Positions 26,386 through 35,387 of a DNA stretch of 64,000 nucleotides are shown here, piece after piece. The stretch's first letter is position 1. Each line of letters begins with the position of its first letter. Location: positions 496,001 to 560,000 of the forward strand of contig NZ_QWGE01000003.1 of NCBI RefSeq assembly GCF_003576375.1, written 5' to 3'. The DNA comes from Pontibacter oryzae. GTDB taxonomy: Bacteria > Bacteroidota > Bacteroidia > Cytophagales > Hymenobacteraceae. The notes under the pieces are model-generated. The model did not search any database. It was not told where the DNA came from and saw only the letters and a list, made by a program, of their open reading frames with translations. The position numbers were made by a program, and so were the translations under genes.

Positions 26386-26405
26386 ATATTAGTTCCAACA
26401 CATAG

Positions 26406-26436
26406 AAAAGGAGGCGATTGTGCCTCCTTTTTTTAT
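26406..26436 (+). terminator. Intrinsic terminator after Ig-like lipoprotein gene
   Basis: A perfect 10-bp stem AAAAGGAGGC (26406-26415) with 26422-26431 and a 6-nt loop, followed by a T run. Confidence 0.88.
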
Positions 26437-26503
26437 GCGTTGGAATGTGTATAAACTAGCTATAATCTGAAGATACTAATTCTTAAAGCAGATTTAAAAA
26501 TAA

Positions 26504-27277
26504 GGTTGTGGTCTACAATGTATGATGATGGAATAAGTATGGCAGCAAGGGTGTTTACAGGAAGTTATGTGCGAGATAACTATCCAGGTAAGTTGCCCCT
26601 ACTGCCACAGTATGAAGGTAGTCAAAAACGGCGTAAAGGTCACGGGCAAGCAGAACTTTCTGTGCCGTGCATGTGGAAAGCAGTTCCAGCATACCTATGA
26701 GAGGACCGGCTGCCGGCCCCAGGTAAAACAGTTGGTATTGGGCATGCTGGTGAGAAACTCCGGCATTCGGGATATTGAACAGGTGACGGGCGTGCACCGG
26801 CAGACCGTGCTCAAGTGGCTTAACCAGAAAGCTGAGAGCTTGCAGGTCAGCCCCCGTCTCAAGGCCTACACCACCGTCCAGCTAGACGAGGCATGGACGT
26901 TCGTCAAAGAGAGTAAGAAGCGCAAGAGATGGCTTTTTTACGCCTACGCGCCGGAGACGGGCGAGGTGCTGGCCTGGAGCTGGGGCAACCGAAGCCAGCA
27001 CACGGTCAGAAGGCTATACAAGCAGCTGGAGCATTTGAAAATAGCCTGCTTCTGCACCGATGACTGGCCGGCCTTCACAAAAGTTCTACCCCCGGAAAGA
27101 CATTTGGTGGGCAAAGCCTACACTAAAAACATAGAAGGCGTGAACCTATGCCTGAGAACAAGGAACAGGAGAATCGTTAGGAAAACGGCCTGCTTCTCCA
27201 AAAAAGAGCGGAACCATTACAATGCCATGAAGCTAATATTCTATTACCGAAATCATCATACATTGTAGACCACAACC
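26504..27277 (+). mobile_element. Complete IS1-family insertion sequence
   Basis: The 774-bp element is bounded by perfect 26-bp terminal inverted repeats: GGTTGTGGTCTACAATGTAT... at 26504-26529 and its complement at 27252-27277. The length fits IS1 (about 770 bp). Flanking bases give a near-match 8-bp target duplication (AAAAATAA left, TAAAATAA right, one difference); the AT-rich target makes this hard to judge. It carries one intact transposase gene. Confidence 0.9.
26567..27268 (+). CDS. IS1-family transposase
   Basis: A 233-residue transposase in one continuous frame, without the programmed frameshift of classical IS1 InsA/InsB. The N-terminal zinc finger has CPYCHS and CRACGKQF (about 10-37), followed by a helix-turn-helix (IRDIEQVTGVHRQTVLKWL). 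The catalytic triad is visible in the InsB-like half: D in QLDEAWTF, D in CTDDWPAF and E in KNIEGVNL. The GC-rich coding sequence contrasts with the AT-rich flanks, showing recent arrival. All key residues are intact, so it may be active. Confidence 0.92.
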   Translation: MCEITIQVSCPYCHSMKVVKNGVKVTGKQNFLCRACGKQFQHTYERTGCRPQVKQLVLGMLVRNSGIRDIEQVTGVHRQTVLKWLNQKAESLQVSPRLKAYTTVQLDEAWTFVKESKKRKRWLFYAYAPETGEVLAWSWGNRSQHTVRRLYKQLEHLKIACFCTDDWPAFTKVLPPERHLVGKAYTKNIEGVNLCLRTRNRRIVRKTACFSKKERNHYNAMKLIFYYRNHHTL

Positions 27278-28500
27278 TAAAATAATATTAGAGTAGATAA
27301 AGGCTTGGGGTGGCAACAAGGAAACGGATAATTTTATCAGAAAATGGAAAAGGATGCAAAACGAGTTTAGTTCAAGAATATATTAAAATGAGATCTAATT
27401 AAGTATACTTTTAGATCGGTAGTAAGAATAAGTTCATGGTAAGTCTTATTACGAGTATACTTGGCATGATCATTCACAAACCAAAATCAAATAACGGATT
27501 AAGTGGTGTGACAAAAACCTATTTTGAAAAATGAAGTCGTAAAGTAAGCGTTAAAGATAGCTGTTGATAAGTTAGAAATGAACCCACGGAATATAGTTAA
27601 GAACTTAGTTAAAAATAGCTTAGCAGTGACTTCACACCAATGTTAACCATGCTTCATAGAAAGCGAAATGAAAGTTATCCACTAGCTATACCTGAATTTT
27701 AGATGGTGTATTGATGGGAATATCAACCAGCTAATAAAATTAAAAGATGAGGTAATATTGGCAATACTGAATCATGGCTTAAAAAATACTGAATTTGGTA
27801 GCATAACTATAGACTTTCAATTACTGAACGATAAGCCTAGTCCGTATAGTAGAGACTGTCTGGGATCAAAAATCTGATTGATTGATATAACAAGCATCTA
27901 ACCCAATAATTAGGATAGATTAAATGCGCCCTTACTCCTGCTCAGCTGATAACTATTGCTGAACATCTCGGATGCGAATTCACTGTTACAGAATCTCATT
28001 TGCAATTGTAATACAATCAAATCAAAAATTGAGAAATCTCTCAAAAGCAGTATCGCGGTCATGCCTAAGTCCGAATTTTAAAAACGGTACTCCTAAAAAA
28101 GATTGGCTTTGACCAAACAGGATATAAGCCAGACTCGCTCCTTCCTAAAAATCTGAAATCTATTTTATAGATGCTAGCACGAAGCTGAAGAGCGGAACAG
28201 TGATTCTAGCATGCAGCACTCCCATATTACTGAATGGTCAGATGTGGACTGACTGATCAGGAATATTTGTATCTGATCAAATACTACATGACGTTGTAAA
28301 ACACTTTCCAGGTGACCCACCTAAACTTAATCAAGTAAGTTTTAACGAGAGTAATAATTACTCACAAAAGCCCATGCAGCAATTAGAAAAACTAATGCGT
28401 AAAGGCTGTTAAAGATTACACTTTAGAATTAAACAAATGGGAAAAGGCAGGTGTGAAAGCCCTGCTAAGCGCCAAATTTAGGGCAGCGTTAAAAAATAAT
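27278..28500. other. AT-rich non-coding region with possible gene remnants
   Basis: No intact gene is present. Stops are dense in all frames. Three short plus-strand stretches read like protein: 27922-28011 (contains LTPAQLITIAEHLGCEF), 28149-28412 (one internal stop at 28254-28256) and about 28406-28512 (contains LNKWEKAGVKALL). They may be fragments of a decayed gene. Two DnaA-box-like words occur here (27562-27570 and 27675-27683). Confidence 0.4.
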
Positions 28501-28870
28501 TTACAGCTTTGAATAATTTTATAGTTAATCCACAAAAATGTGATTAAACCTGTGGATAAGCGTGGGTAACACTCAGGATAACTTACACACACATAAATTA
28601 CACAGTGAAATTGGGCTTACACAAAGGGTAAAAAGTGGATACTGGTGTATAATCTCCCACACAAAAACCGCTTTTCCACGATGGTGTATTCTGTTTATAA
28701 AGAAATACACATTTTTAGTCAAAAAGTGGATAAAACAGCTAAAAGCTTGATACAAAAAGAAATAAAATACACAATTTGGACGACCCATGGTGAATAACCA
28801 TAGAGGAGTACACAAGTTATCGGCAATACACAAAGCAGTGTAAAGTTGTCCACTTATGAACAGCCCTAGA
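28500..28870. other. Candidate chromosomal replication origin (oriC)
   Basis: This AT-rich stretch holds a cluster of DnaA-box-like nonamers. One is perfect: TTATCCACA on the minus strand at 28551-28559. One-mismatch copies are at 28526-28534 (TAATCCACA), 28583-28591 (TTACACACA), 28644-28652, 28725-28733 and 28789-28797 (minus strand, TTATNCAC core). Weaker TTACACA words lie at 28598 and 28617. No gene covers it, and the parS site is about 6.6 kb to the left. dnaA is not in the window, so the call rests on box clustering and context. Confidence 0.6.
28551..28559 (-). promoter_or_regulatory. Perfect DnaA box
   Basis: TGTGGATAA on the plus strand is TTATCCACA on the minus strand, the high-affinity DnaA consensus. 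It sits at the left end of the candidate origin cluster. Confidence 0.65.
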
Positions 28871-29045
28871 AACAAAAGAAGAGTATTTAAAGAAAATCAT
28901 TTTATAAAAGTTATTAGGTGTCGTAAAGTGTGGAAAGCTCGGGAAACAACCTTGTAAAATGAAATCTCAGAGTTACACAAGAGAACTATACAAGCGGAAA
29001 ATCGATATATTTAAAACTTTAGAAAAGAGAACAAGATACTAACGC

Positions 29046-31121
29046 ATGCTACAGAATATACACTTGACACTTCCGCTGGAAGAACCCGTCGTAATTTTTA
29101 CACTGGTGCTTCTAATCATACTTGTGGTTCCGATCATACTTGGGCGGTTTCGAATTCCTGGAATAGTTGGCCTAATACTGGCCGGAGTTATATTTGGACC
29201 CAACGGATTTCACATACTGTCTCGGGATGCAAGTATAGAATTGTTCGGGACGGTAGGCCTACTGTATATAATGTTTCAGGCGGGCCTCGAAATCGATATG
29301 ATCGATTTTAAGAAGTATAAAGTCCGCAGTCTGGTGTTCGGAACGTTTACCTTTATCATACCGATGATTCTCGGTACGCTTACATTCTTCTATCTACACG
29401 GGTATGACATCAAACCTGCTATACTACTGGCAAGCATGTTCGCGCCACATACACTGCTCGCCTACCCTATCATTAGCAGACTGGGCCTGAGTAAAAACGA
29501 AGCGGTAACACTAACAATAGGCGGAACCCTGATAACAGATACAGCAGTACTGTTTGTACTGGCAGTTATAATCAATTCTACGCAGGGCCAGACAAACGCG
29601 GGCTTTTGGGTTTGGATGATTGCCCAAATGGCCCTCTTTGTAGGCGTAGTGCTATGGATATTCCCGAAGATTTCGAAGTGGATGTTCAAGCAGTTAGAAA
29701 GCGAGAAAGGCGCACAGTATATATTCGTGCTGACCGTGGTATTTGCTGCAGCATTTCTATCAGAGGTGGCAGGTATGGAAGCCATCATAGGGGCCTTCCT
29801 GGCAGGTCTTGCCCTAAACCCTCTAATCCCGCATGCATCCGCCTTAATGAATAGGGTAGAGTTTGTGGGCAACAACATCTTTATTCCATTTTTCCTGATC
29901 AGCACTGGCATGCTAGTAGACCTGAAGGTGCTATTTACCGATACGAACGCTATGCTAATTGCCGGTACCATAGTTGTGCTTGCCCCAGCCGCGAAGTATG
30001 CAGCAGCCTGGATTACACAAAAGATATTTAAGTTTAGCGCGCTTCAGCGCAACCTGATATTTGGGTTAAGCAGTGCCCACGCTGCGGCTACGCTAGCTGT
30101 AGTGCTGGCAGGGTATGATATTGGCATACTAGGCGAAAGCGCATTGAATGGGGCGGTAATATTGATTTTAGTATCAAGCATGATCAGTTCATTCTCGACA
30201 GAGAAAGTGGGCCGCAAACTAGCCATACTAGAAAGCCGACGAAAACCAGACATCAGCCAAAAGCCAGACAGGATCCTTGTACCGATCGGAAATCCGAAGA
30301 CTATCGAAAACCTGATCGATCTCTCGGTAATGCTCAAAAACCCAACCCATAAAGAGCCAATCTATCCGCTGGCAGTGGTAATTGATAACGAGCATGCAGA
30401 GGAGGAGATTTATAAGAAGAACAAAATGCTACAGGAAGCTATAAAGCATGCCTCAGCTACGGATAATGATGTACATTTGGTAAGCAAGATTGACATTAAC
30501 GTCTCAAGCGGTATACTGCGGGCGATAAAGGAACTGATGATTACCGAGGTGGTGCTAGGATGGAACGCCAAGATAACCACCCGCGACAGGATCTTCGGGA
30601 CAGTGCTGGATAATCTACTGGAGAACACCGAGCAAATGATACTGGTGTGTAAGATCATCCAGCCACTAAACACAACCGGCCGCTTAATCGTGATTGTTCC
30701 CACCAATGCAGAATTGGAAAGAGGCTTTATGCGCTGGATCAGGAGCGTGAAGCTACTCTCGACACAGGTAGGGGCTCCAATTGTGTTCCGGGGCCGCAGG
30801 CGTACCTTAAACAAGCTGAAAAGCGTAGTGAACAAGACTAAGCCAACTGTAGAGGCAGAATACTCACCATACAGCAACTTAAACGAGTTTGCCACTATGG
30901 ACTCGGAACTGCAGAGTGATGATATGGTTATTGTGATTTCCGCCAGAAAGCGCACAGTGTCGTATAACAGCAACATGGATTACATTCCACGCGTGCTATC
31001 CAGAAACTACAAGAACAACAGCTTTATCGTGATCTATCCGGAGCAGTATCCGGTATACCAGAACGTACCGCTAAAACCTAATTCGTATTCGGGCACAGTA
31101 GATAATGGGGAAGAAATTTAA
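29046..31121 (+). CDS. CPA2-family cation:proton antiporter (Kef-like)
   Basis: A 691-residue membrane transporter. About 12 membrane segments span residues 15-390, with the CPA2 motifs GLILAGVIFGPNGFHIL (about 40-56), FQAGLEIDM and the helix pair around FLSEVAGMEAIIGAFLAGLALNPLI. The C-terminal 270 residues are soluble and hold two UspA-like halves rather than a TrkA-N NAD-binding domain. It likely exchanges Na+ or K+ for protons at the inner membrane. It is the first gene right of the candidate origin. Its stop overlaps the next start by 17 bp. Confidence 0.9.
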   Translation: MLQNIHLTLPLEEPVVIFTLVLLIILVVPIILGRFRIPGIVGLILAGVIFGPNGFHILSRDASIELFGTVGLLYIMFQAGLEIDMIDFKKYKVRSLVFGTFTFIIPMILGTLTFFYLHGYDIKPAILLASMFAPHTLLAYPIISRLGLSKNEAVTLTIGGTLITDTAVLFVLAVIINSTQGQTNAGFWVWMIAQMALFVGVVLWIFPKISKWMFKQLESEKGAQYIFVLTVVFAAAFLSEVAGMEAIIGAFLAGLALNPLIPHASALMNRVEFVGNNIFIPFFLISTGMLVDLKVLFTDTNAMLIAGTIVVLAPAAKYAAAWITQKIFKFSALQRNLIFGLSSAHAAATLAVVLAGYDIGILGESALNGAVILILVSSMISSFSTEKVGRKLAILESRRKPDISQKPDRILVPIGNPKTIENLIDLSVMLKNPTHKEPIYPLAVVIDNEHAEEEIYKKNKMLQEAIKHASATDNDVHLVSKIDINVSSGILRAIKELMITEVVLGWNAKITTRDRIFGTVLDNLLENTEQMILVCKIIQPLNTTGRLIVIVPTNAELERGFMRWIRSVKLLSTQVGAPIVFRGRRRTLNKLKSVVNKTKPTVEAEYSPYSNLNEFATMDSELQSDDMVIVISARKRTVSYNSNMDYIPRVLSRNYKNNSFIVIYPEQYPVYQNVPLKPNSYSGTVDNGEEI

Positions 31122-31635
31122 TTATGACCTGGACTTTAAAAGTATAGATTTCAGGGAACAACCCGGGTTGTACCGTGTAGGCAAAGGCGAGCAGGGTGTG
31201 CTGTTGGTAGAGCCATACAAATCAGAGATACTACCGCACTGGCGTTTTAAAACCCCGGAGATAGCCACAGAGTCATCGGAGAAGATCTATGAACTGTTTC
31301 TGAATTACCTGGAAAAAGAGGACTTTATAGGCGCAGACATGGCGCGCAAGTTCCTGCAGATGGGCTATACGCGTAGCCGGCGCTATGCCAACCATAAGTC
31401 CGGGAAGAAGTATAAAGGCCCCGTACCCGATGATAAAAAGGGGCAAAGCGGCGCCCATGGCCGAAGCGAGTTACCAAGAGAGGAAGACCCAGTAAAAGCT
31501 GAATCCGCAGCAATTTTTAAGAAGAAATGGGATCAGGCGAAGGAAAATGAAAAATATAATACACTGAAAGAGGCTTTCCAAAAACAATACGAACAGCCAG
31601 AAACAGAACAAAAAGATAAACCTAAGAAAAAGTAA
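31105..31635 (+). CDS. DUF4385 domain protein
   Basis: A 176-residue soluble, strongly charged protein. The pattern FNYDLDFKSIDFREQPGLYRVGKGEQGVLLVEPYK and HWRFKTPE, then GADMARKFLQMGYTRSRRYANHKSGKKY (given in parts), matches DUF4385, whose function is unknown. The C-terminal 60 residues are Lys/Glu-rich and probably disordered or helical. The Arg/Lys-rich middle could bind nucleic acid, but this is only a guess. It overlaps the antiporter gene by 17 bp and is probably translated with it. Confidence 0.82.
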   Translation: MGKKFNYDLDFKSIDFREQPGLYRVGKGEQGVLLVEPYKSEILPHWRFKTPEIATESSEKIYELFLNYLEKEDFIGADMARKFLQMGYTRSRRYANHKSGKKYKGPVPDDKKGQSGAHGRSELPREEDPVKAESAAIFKKKWDQAKENEKYNTLKEAFQKQYEQPETEQKDKPKKK

Positions 31636-31641
31636 ATCGCG

Positions 31642-31649
31642 TATCTTTG
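31642..31649 (+). promoter_or_regulatory. TAnnTTTG promoter element
   Basis: TATCTTTG lies 24 bp before the ATG at 31674, matching the Bacteroidota -7 element. Confidence 0.5.
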
Positions 31650-31673
31650 CACATAAAAACCACTAAAGAAAAC

Positions 31674-32132
31674 ATGATCAATAAAGACATCAGGTTAGGC
31701 AAGGGGCTTGGCAAGATCAAGTTTGGCCTGACAATGGAAGAAGTAGAAGAATTGTTAGGTGAGCCTGAAGAAGTAGAGGAATCTGATGAAGAGGATGAGT
31801 TTGAGCATCAGGCTTGGAATTACTGGGAAGATGGCTACTCGTTATACTTCGACAAAGAGGACGACTACCGCCTGAGCTGCATCGAGACGGCAAACCGTGA
31901 AGTCCAGATTTGGGGAGAGCGTATATTTGAGATGAGCAGAGCGCAAATTATCCAGCTCTTTGCCGATAACGATATCACCAACCCAGAAGAGGAAGAAGCT
32001 GAAACCGGCGAGACGCGCATCTCCTTCGAGAAAGAAATGATAGACCTGTACTTCGACGAGGATCAACTGATCGCGATAAACTTCGGTGTGTTCATCAATG
32101 ATGATTTGGAAGTAATGTGGCCTGAGAAGTAA
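31674..32132 (+). CDS. Acidic conserved protein of unknown function
   Basis: A 152-residue, very acidic protein (many Glu/Asp runs near 24-42 and 105-115). The start at ATG 31674 is chosen over 31647 because it follows the promoter element at a normal distance. The segment GLGKIKFGLTMEEVEELLGEPEE resembles the short N-terminal repeat of SmpA/BamE-like or DUF proteins that begin with a GMTMEEVxxLLGxP motif, and the same type of strand-helix unit seems to recur around FEMSRAQIIQLFADN. No function can be assigned. Confidence 0.75.
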   Translation: MINKDIRLGKGLGKIKFGLTMEEVEELLGEPEEVEESDEEDEFEHQAWNYWEDGYSLYFDKEDDYRLSCIETANREVQIWGERIFEMSRAQIIQLFADNDITNPEEEEAETGETRISFEKEMIDLYFDEDQLIAINFGVFINDDLEVMWPEK

Positions 32133-32152
32133 AAAGGCATATGCAAAAGTAT

Positions 32153-32184
32153 AGCCCCGGTTGCCTGGCAACCGGGGCTTTTTT
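32153..32184 (+). terminator. Strong GC hairpin terminator
   Basis: A 13-base arm AGCCCCGGTTGCC (32153-32165) is complementary to 32167-32179, followed by a T run. It ends the plus-strand gene. Confidence 0.9.
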
Positions 32185-32215
32185 GTACCCGGCGCAAAGT
32201 ATGAACCGGCCATAA

Positions 32216-32245
32216 AAAAAGCCCGGCACAAGGGCCGGGCTTTTT
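32216..32245. terminator. Second hairpin terminator, bidirectional
   Basis: A perfect 12-bp stem AAAAAGCCCGGC (32216-32227) with 32234-32245 and a 6-nt loop. With A and T tracts on both sides it can end the minus-strand transporter transcript arriving from the right as well. Confidence 0.88.
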
Positions 32246-32267
32246 AGAAAGTATACTTCAAGGTCTT

Positions 32268-33401
32268 TTACTTAAAGAAGAAATCCATCAGCTCCTCCTG
32301 GATAACCGGGTTAATGGCCACAGCAAGTATGATAGAGATAATTAGACCGATGGTAACGGAAAGAATATCCTTACCGATCAGGTTAAAGGTTTTGGCGAAC
32401 TTCACAGACGAATCGTGGGCGCGCAGGCGCATACCTAGCTCGCGACCAGCCAGCAAACCGACAAACACCCAGGTCGTACTCATTGGGATATTGTTAATCT
32501 CTTTAAAGTAGTACAGGATGATAGAGTAAGCCAGGTCGATGATGGTGGCACTACGCACGTCGCGCACCTCAGACTTCTCGTTAATGATGTGCTGGATTTT
32601 CTCGCCGCGGCGGTAGAACATGAAACCAAGACCCAGAAAGATAAAGCCCGCAAAAGCCGCAAACTCCCATCCACCAAGCTGGCGCGGCAGGTAAACCGCT
32701 ACGTTGGCCAAATCCTGCGCCAACCACGTGTGCCATAGGAAACCGCTGATTACCCACTGGGCAACAACCCAGGCACCGTGCGCCTCGCCTTTCACAAAGC
32801 GCTTGATAACCTTTGTAAGCGCTAGATAAATGATGAAAGCAGCCACAAAAGCAGCCACATAACCCATCAAACTCTTGCTTACCATACTTATAATGGCTCC
32901 AGAGCTTACTGTAAACACACTTAAGAGCATAAACGTGGTAGAAACCGGAATACGGAAGCGCGTTAGCAAAAGGAGCACAATTGGCGCGGCCAACTGCAAG
33001 TACACGAAGTTGTCTATGGTCTGGTCGAAGCCCTTGGAAGACAAGCGCTGATACGTTACATCGCCATCAAAGGCATACCAGCTATAGAATACGGTGCCCA
33101 AAAAGATGGTACCCATAAAGAGCCATTGCCAATACCATTTTTTATCCTCGTTGGAAACAATGAACGTACCGATGGTCTGGATACTGTCGTTGGCGATGGC
33201 AGAATAACCCGCAAAGGCAAAACCCACCCACATAGCGATGGAGGCATACGGGTACACCAAACCGGCAAGTATGAGCGAGAAAGCGATAAAGTAAAGGAAG
33301 TTCTTTTCCTTCTGGATGTAAATATCAACCTGCTTGTACCGCTTCCGGAACTTGTATGGCTGGATAGGGGCTACATTTTTGGCTTTTTTTACTTTGGCCA
33401 T
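32268..33401 (-). CDS. PiT-like inorganic phosphate transporter
   Basis: A 377-residue inner-membrane protein with about ten membrane segments. It carries two inverted copies of a PiT-family signature: IANDSIQTIGTF near residue 67 (family GANDVANAxGT) with PVSTTFML near 153, and VRSATIIDLAYSI with PMSTTWVFVGLLAG near 307-325. PiT transporters move phosphate with H+ or Na+. This one is divergent: the second GAND-type motif is weak and the N-terminus has a Lys-rich cytoplasmic tail. Other substrates such as sulfate remain possible. It is transcribed alone. Confidence 0.72.
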   Translation of the reverse strand: MAKVKKAKNVAPIQPYKFRKRYKQVDIYIQKEKNFLYFIAFSLILAGLVYPYASIAMWVGFAFAGYSAIANDSIQTIGTFIVSNEDKKWYWQWLFMGTIFLGTVFYSWYAFDGDVTYQRLSSKGFDQTIDNFVYLQLAAPIVLLLLTRFRIPVSTTFMLLSVFTVSSGAIISMVSKSLMGYVAAFVAAFIIYLALTKVIKRFVKGEAHGAWVVAQWVISGFLWHTWLAQDLANVAVYLPRQLGGWEFAAFAGFIFLGLGFMFYRRGEKIQHIINEKSEVRDVRSATIIDLAYSIILYYFKEINNIPMSTTWVFVGLLAGRELGMRLRAHDSSVKFAKTFNLIGKDILSVTIGLIISIILAVAINPVIQEELMDFFFK

Positions 33402-33627
33402 TTTATTTAAAAGATTGGTAAATAATCAAAAAACGGCGCAAGTTACTCTAAAAAAAAGTGGAGGCCCGAATGCCAATGTTAAGAAATTGTTAACACAGGT
33501 AACATAAGCTACTGTAAGCGCCCTAAAGCCAGTTTTAAAGTATAAACCTTACAGAAAAAACACGGCACGCATGGGCTGCACCAGAAAAACTCTATCTTTA
33601 CTTTAGCATATACAGTAGCTAAAAACT

Positions 33628-33635
33628 TATCTTTG
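33628..33635 (+). promoter_or_regulatory. TAnnTTTG promoter element immediately before glyS
   Basis: TATCTTTG ends only 4 bp before the ATG at 33640. With start sites usually a few bases after this element, the mRNA would begin at or next to the start codon. Confidence 0.6.
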
Positions 33636-33639
33636 CGAC

Positions 33640-35142
33640 ATGGCGACACAAGAAAAAACACCTGTAGAAAACGCTCAGCTGAAAGATATCATCTCGCACG
33701 CGAAGGAGTATGGCTTCATATTCCCGTCCAGCGAGATTTATGACGGCCTGCAAGCCGTGTACGATTACGGCCAGATGGGCGTGGAGCTGAAAAACAACAT
33801 CAAAAACCTGTGGTGGAAGAGTATGACCCAGCTAAACCAGAATGTGGTTGGCCTGGACGCATCAATCTTTATGCACCCGCAGGTATGGAAGGCATCCGGC
33901 CACGTGGATAGCTTTAACGATCCGATGATCGATAACAAAGACTCCAAGAAACGCTACCGTGCCGATGTACTGATAGAAGACAAAGCCGCGCAGTACGAGA
34001 AAGACGGCCACTACGAGAAAGCCAGCGAATTACTGGTGGAGATGGGCAAGCTGCTCGGCGCCGAAGACCTGGATGGCGTACGCGAGCTCATCATCCGTGA
34101 AGATATAAAATGCCCAGTATCCGGCACTACCAACTGGACCGAAGTACGCCAGTTTAACCTGATGTTCTCGACGCAGGTTGGTTCTGTGGCCGAGGATGCC
34201 AGCACCATTTACCTGCGCCCCGAAACGGCCCAAGGTATATTCGTAAACTTCCTGAACGTGCAGAAGACCGGCCGCATGAAGATACCTTTCGGTATTGCGC
34301 AGATCGGTAAGGCCTTCCGCAACGAGATCGTGGCGCGCCAGTTTATCTTCCGTATGCGCGAGTTTGAGCAAATGGAGATGCAGTTCTTTGTGCGCCCTGG
34401 CACCGAGATGGAGTGGTACGAGCAGTGGAGAGACACTCGCCGTAAGTGGCACGAGGCCGTTGGTGTACCAACCAATAAACTGCGCTTCCACGATCACGAA
34501 AAGCTAGCCCACTACGCCAACGCCGCTCTGGATATTGAATTTGAGTTCCCGTTCGGTTTTAAAGAAGTAGAAGGTATCCACTCCCGCACCGACTTTGACC
34601 TGACGCAGCACCAGGAACTGAGCCGCAAGAAAATGCAGTACTTCGACAACGATCTAAACGAAGACGGCAAACCATACGGCAACTACGTGCCTTACGTGAT
34701 CGAAACATCCGTAGGCGCCGACCGCCTGTTCCTGATGATTCTTTGCAGTGCCTTTACTGAGGAGGAGATCACCGAAGGGGAGAGCACAAAGAGCCGTACT
34801 TTCCTGAAACTGCACCCGGCACTAGCTCCGGTAAAAGCTGCCATACTTCCAATCACAAAAAAAGATGGACTTCCAGAAAAAGCGACGGAGATCTTTGAGG
34901 AACTGAAGTATGATTTCAACATGATTTATGAGGAGCGCGACAGTATCGGTAAACGCTATACCCGCCAGGATCTGATCGGAACGCCGTTCTGTATCGCCGT
35001 GGATCACCAGACGCTGGAGGACAATACTGTAACTGTGCGCGACCGCGATACACGCGAGCAGGTGCGTATGCCAATCAGTGAGTTACACAGCTATATCAAC
35101 AAAGCCGTTAACTTTAAAAGTGTTTTAGAGAAACTGGCTTAA
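33640..35142 (+). CDS. glyS: Glycine--tRNA ligase
   Basis: A 500-residue class II aminoacyl-tRNA synthetase of the single-chain homodimer type. Class II motifs: an RPETAQGIF segment (about 192-200), FRNEIVARQFIFRMREFEQMEMQ (motif 2, given in part, about 227-249) and GADRLFLMIL (motif 3, about 354-363). The C-terminal anticodon-binding domain follows from about residue 390. Length is normal. No binding-site residue appears missing. The promoter sits directly against the start codon and a terminator follows the stop. Confidence 0.95.
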   Translation: MATQEKTPVENAQLKDIISHAKEYGFIFPSSEIYDGLQAVYDYGQMGVELKNNIKNLWWKSMTQLNQNVVGLDASIFMHPQVWKASGHVDSFNDPMIDNKDSKKRYRADVLIEDKAAQYEKDGHYEKASELLVEMGKLLGAEDLDGVRELIIREDIKCPVSGTTNWTEVRQFNLMFSTQVGSVAEDASTIYLRPETAQGIFVNFLNVQKTGRMKIPFGIAQIGKAFRNEIVARQFIFRMREFEQMEMQFFVRPGTEMEWYEQWRDTRRKWHEAVGVPTNKLRFHDHEKLAHYANAALDIEFEFPFGFKEVEGIHSRTDFDLTQHQELSRKKMQYFDNDLNEDGKPYGNYVPYVIETSVGADRLFLMILCSAFTEEEITEGESTKSRTFLKLHPALAPVKAAILPITKKDGLPEKATEIFEELKYDFNMIYEERDSIGKRYTRQDLIGTPFCIAVDHQTLEDNTVTVRDRDTREQVRMPISELHSYINKAVNFKSVLEKLA

Positions 35143-35167
35143 GTATAGATTTATCTTTGCAGAATAA

Positions 35168-35200
35168 GAGGCAGTGCGGCAAAACCGCGCTGCCTTTTTA
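35168..35200 (+). terminator. Intrinsic terminator after glyS
   Basis: An 11-bp stem (AGGCAGTGCGG with CCGCGCTGCCT, one G-T pair) with a CAAAA loop and a T run. Confidence 0.88.
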
Positions 35201-35387
35201 ATTATGGTAGCAAACACATTTCCTAAAAGCAATCTCCATAATTTTCGAAAGTATAACTGCACGCAAGCCTTACTGCTAGGCTTTTACAGAGAAAATGCTA
35301 TTATATAAGGCGCAAAAATTTACCGGCCACACCTAGGTGTAGTTGTGCAAAAAATTATTAGTTTAAAAGGATAATTTATACTTCCGA

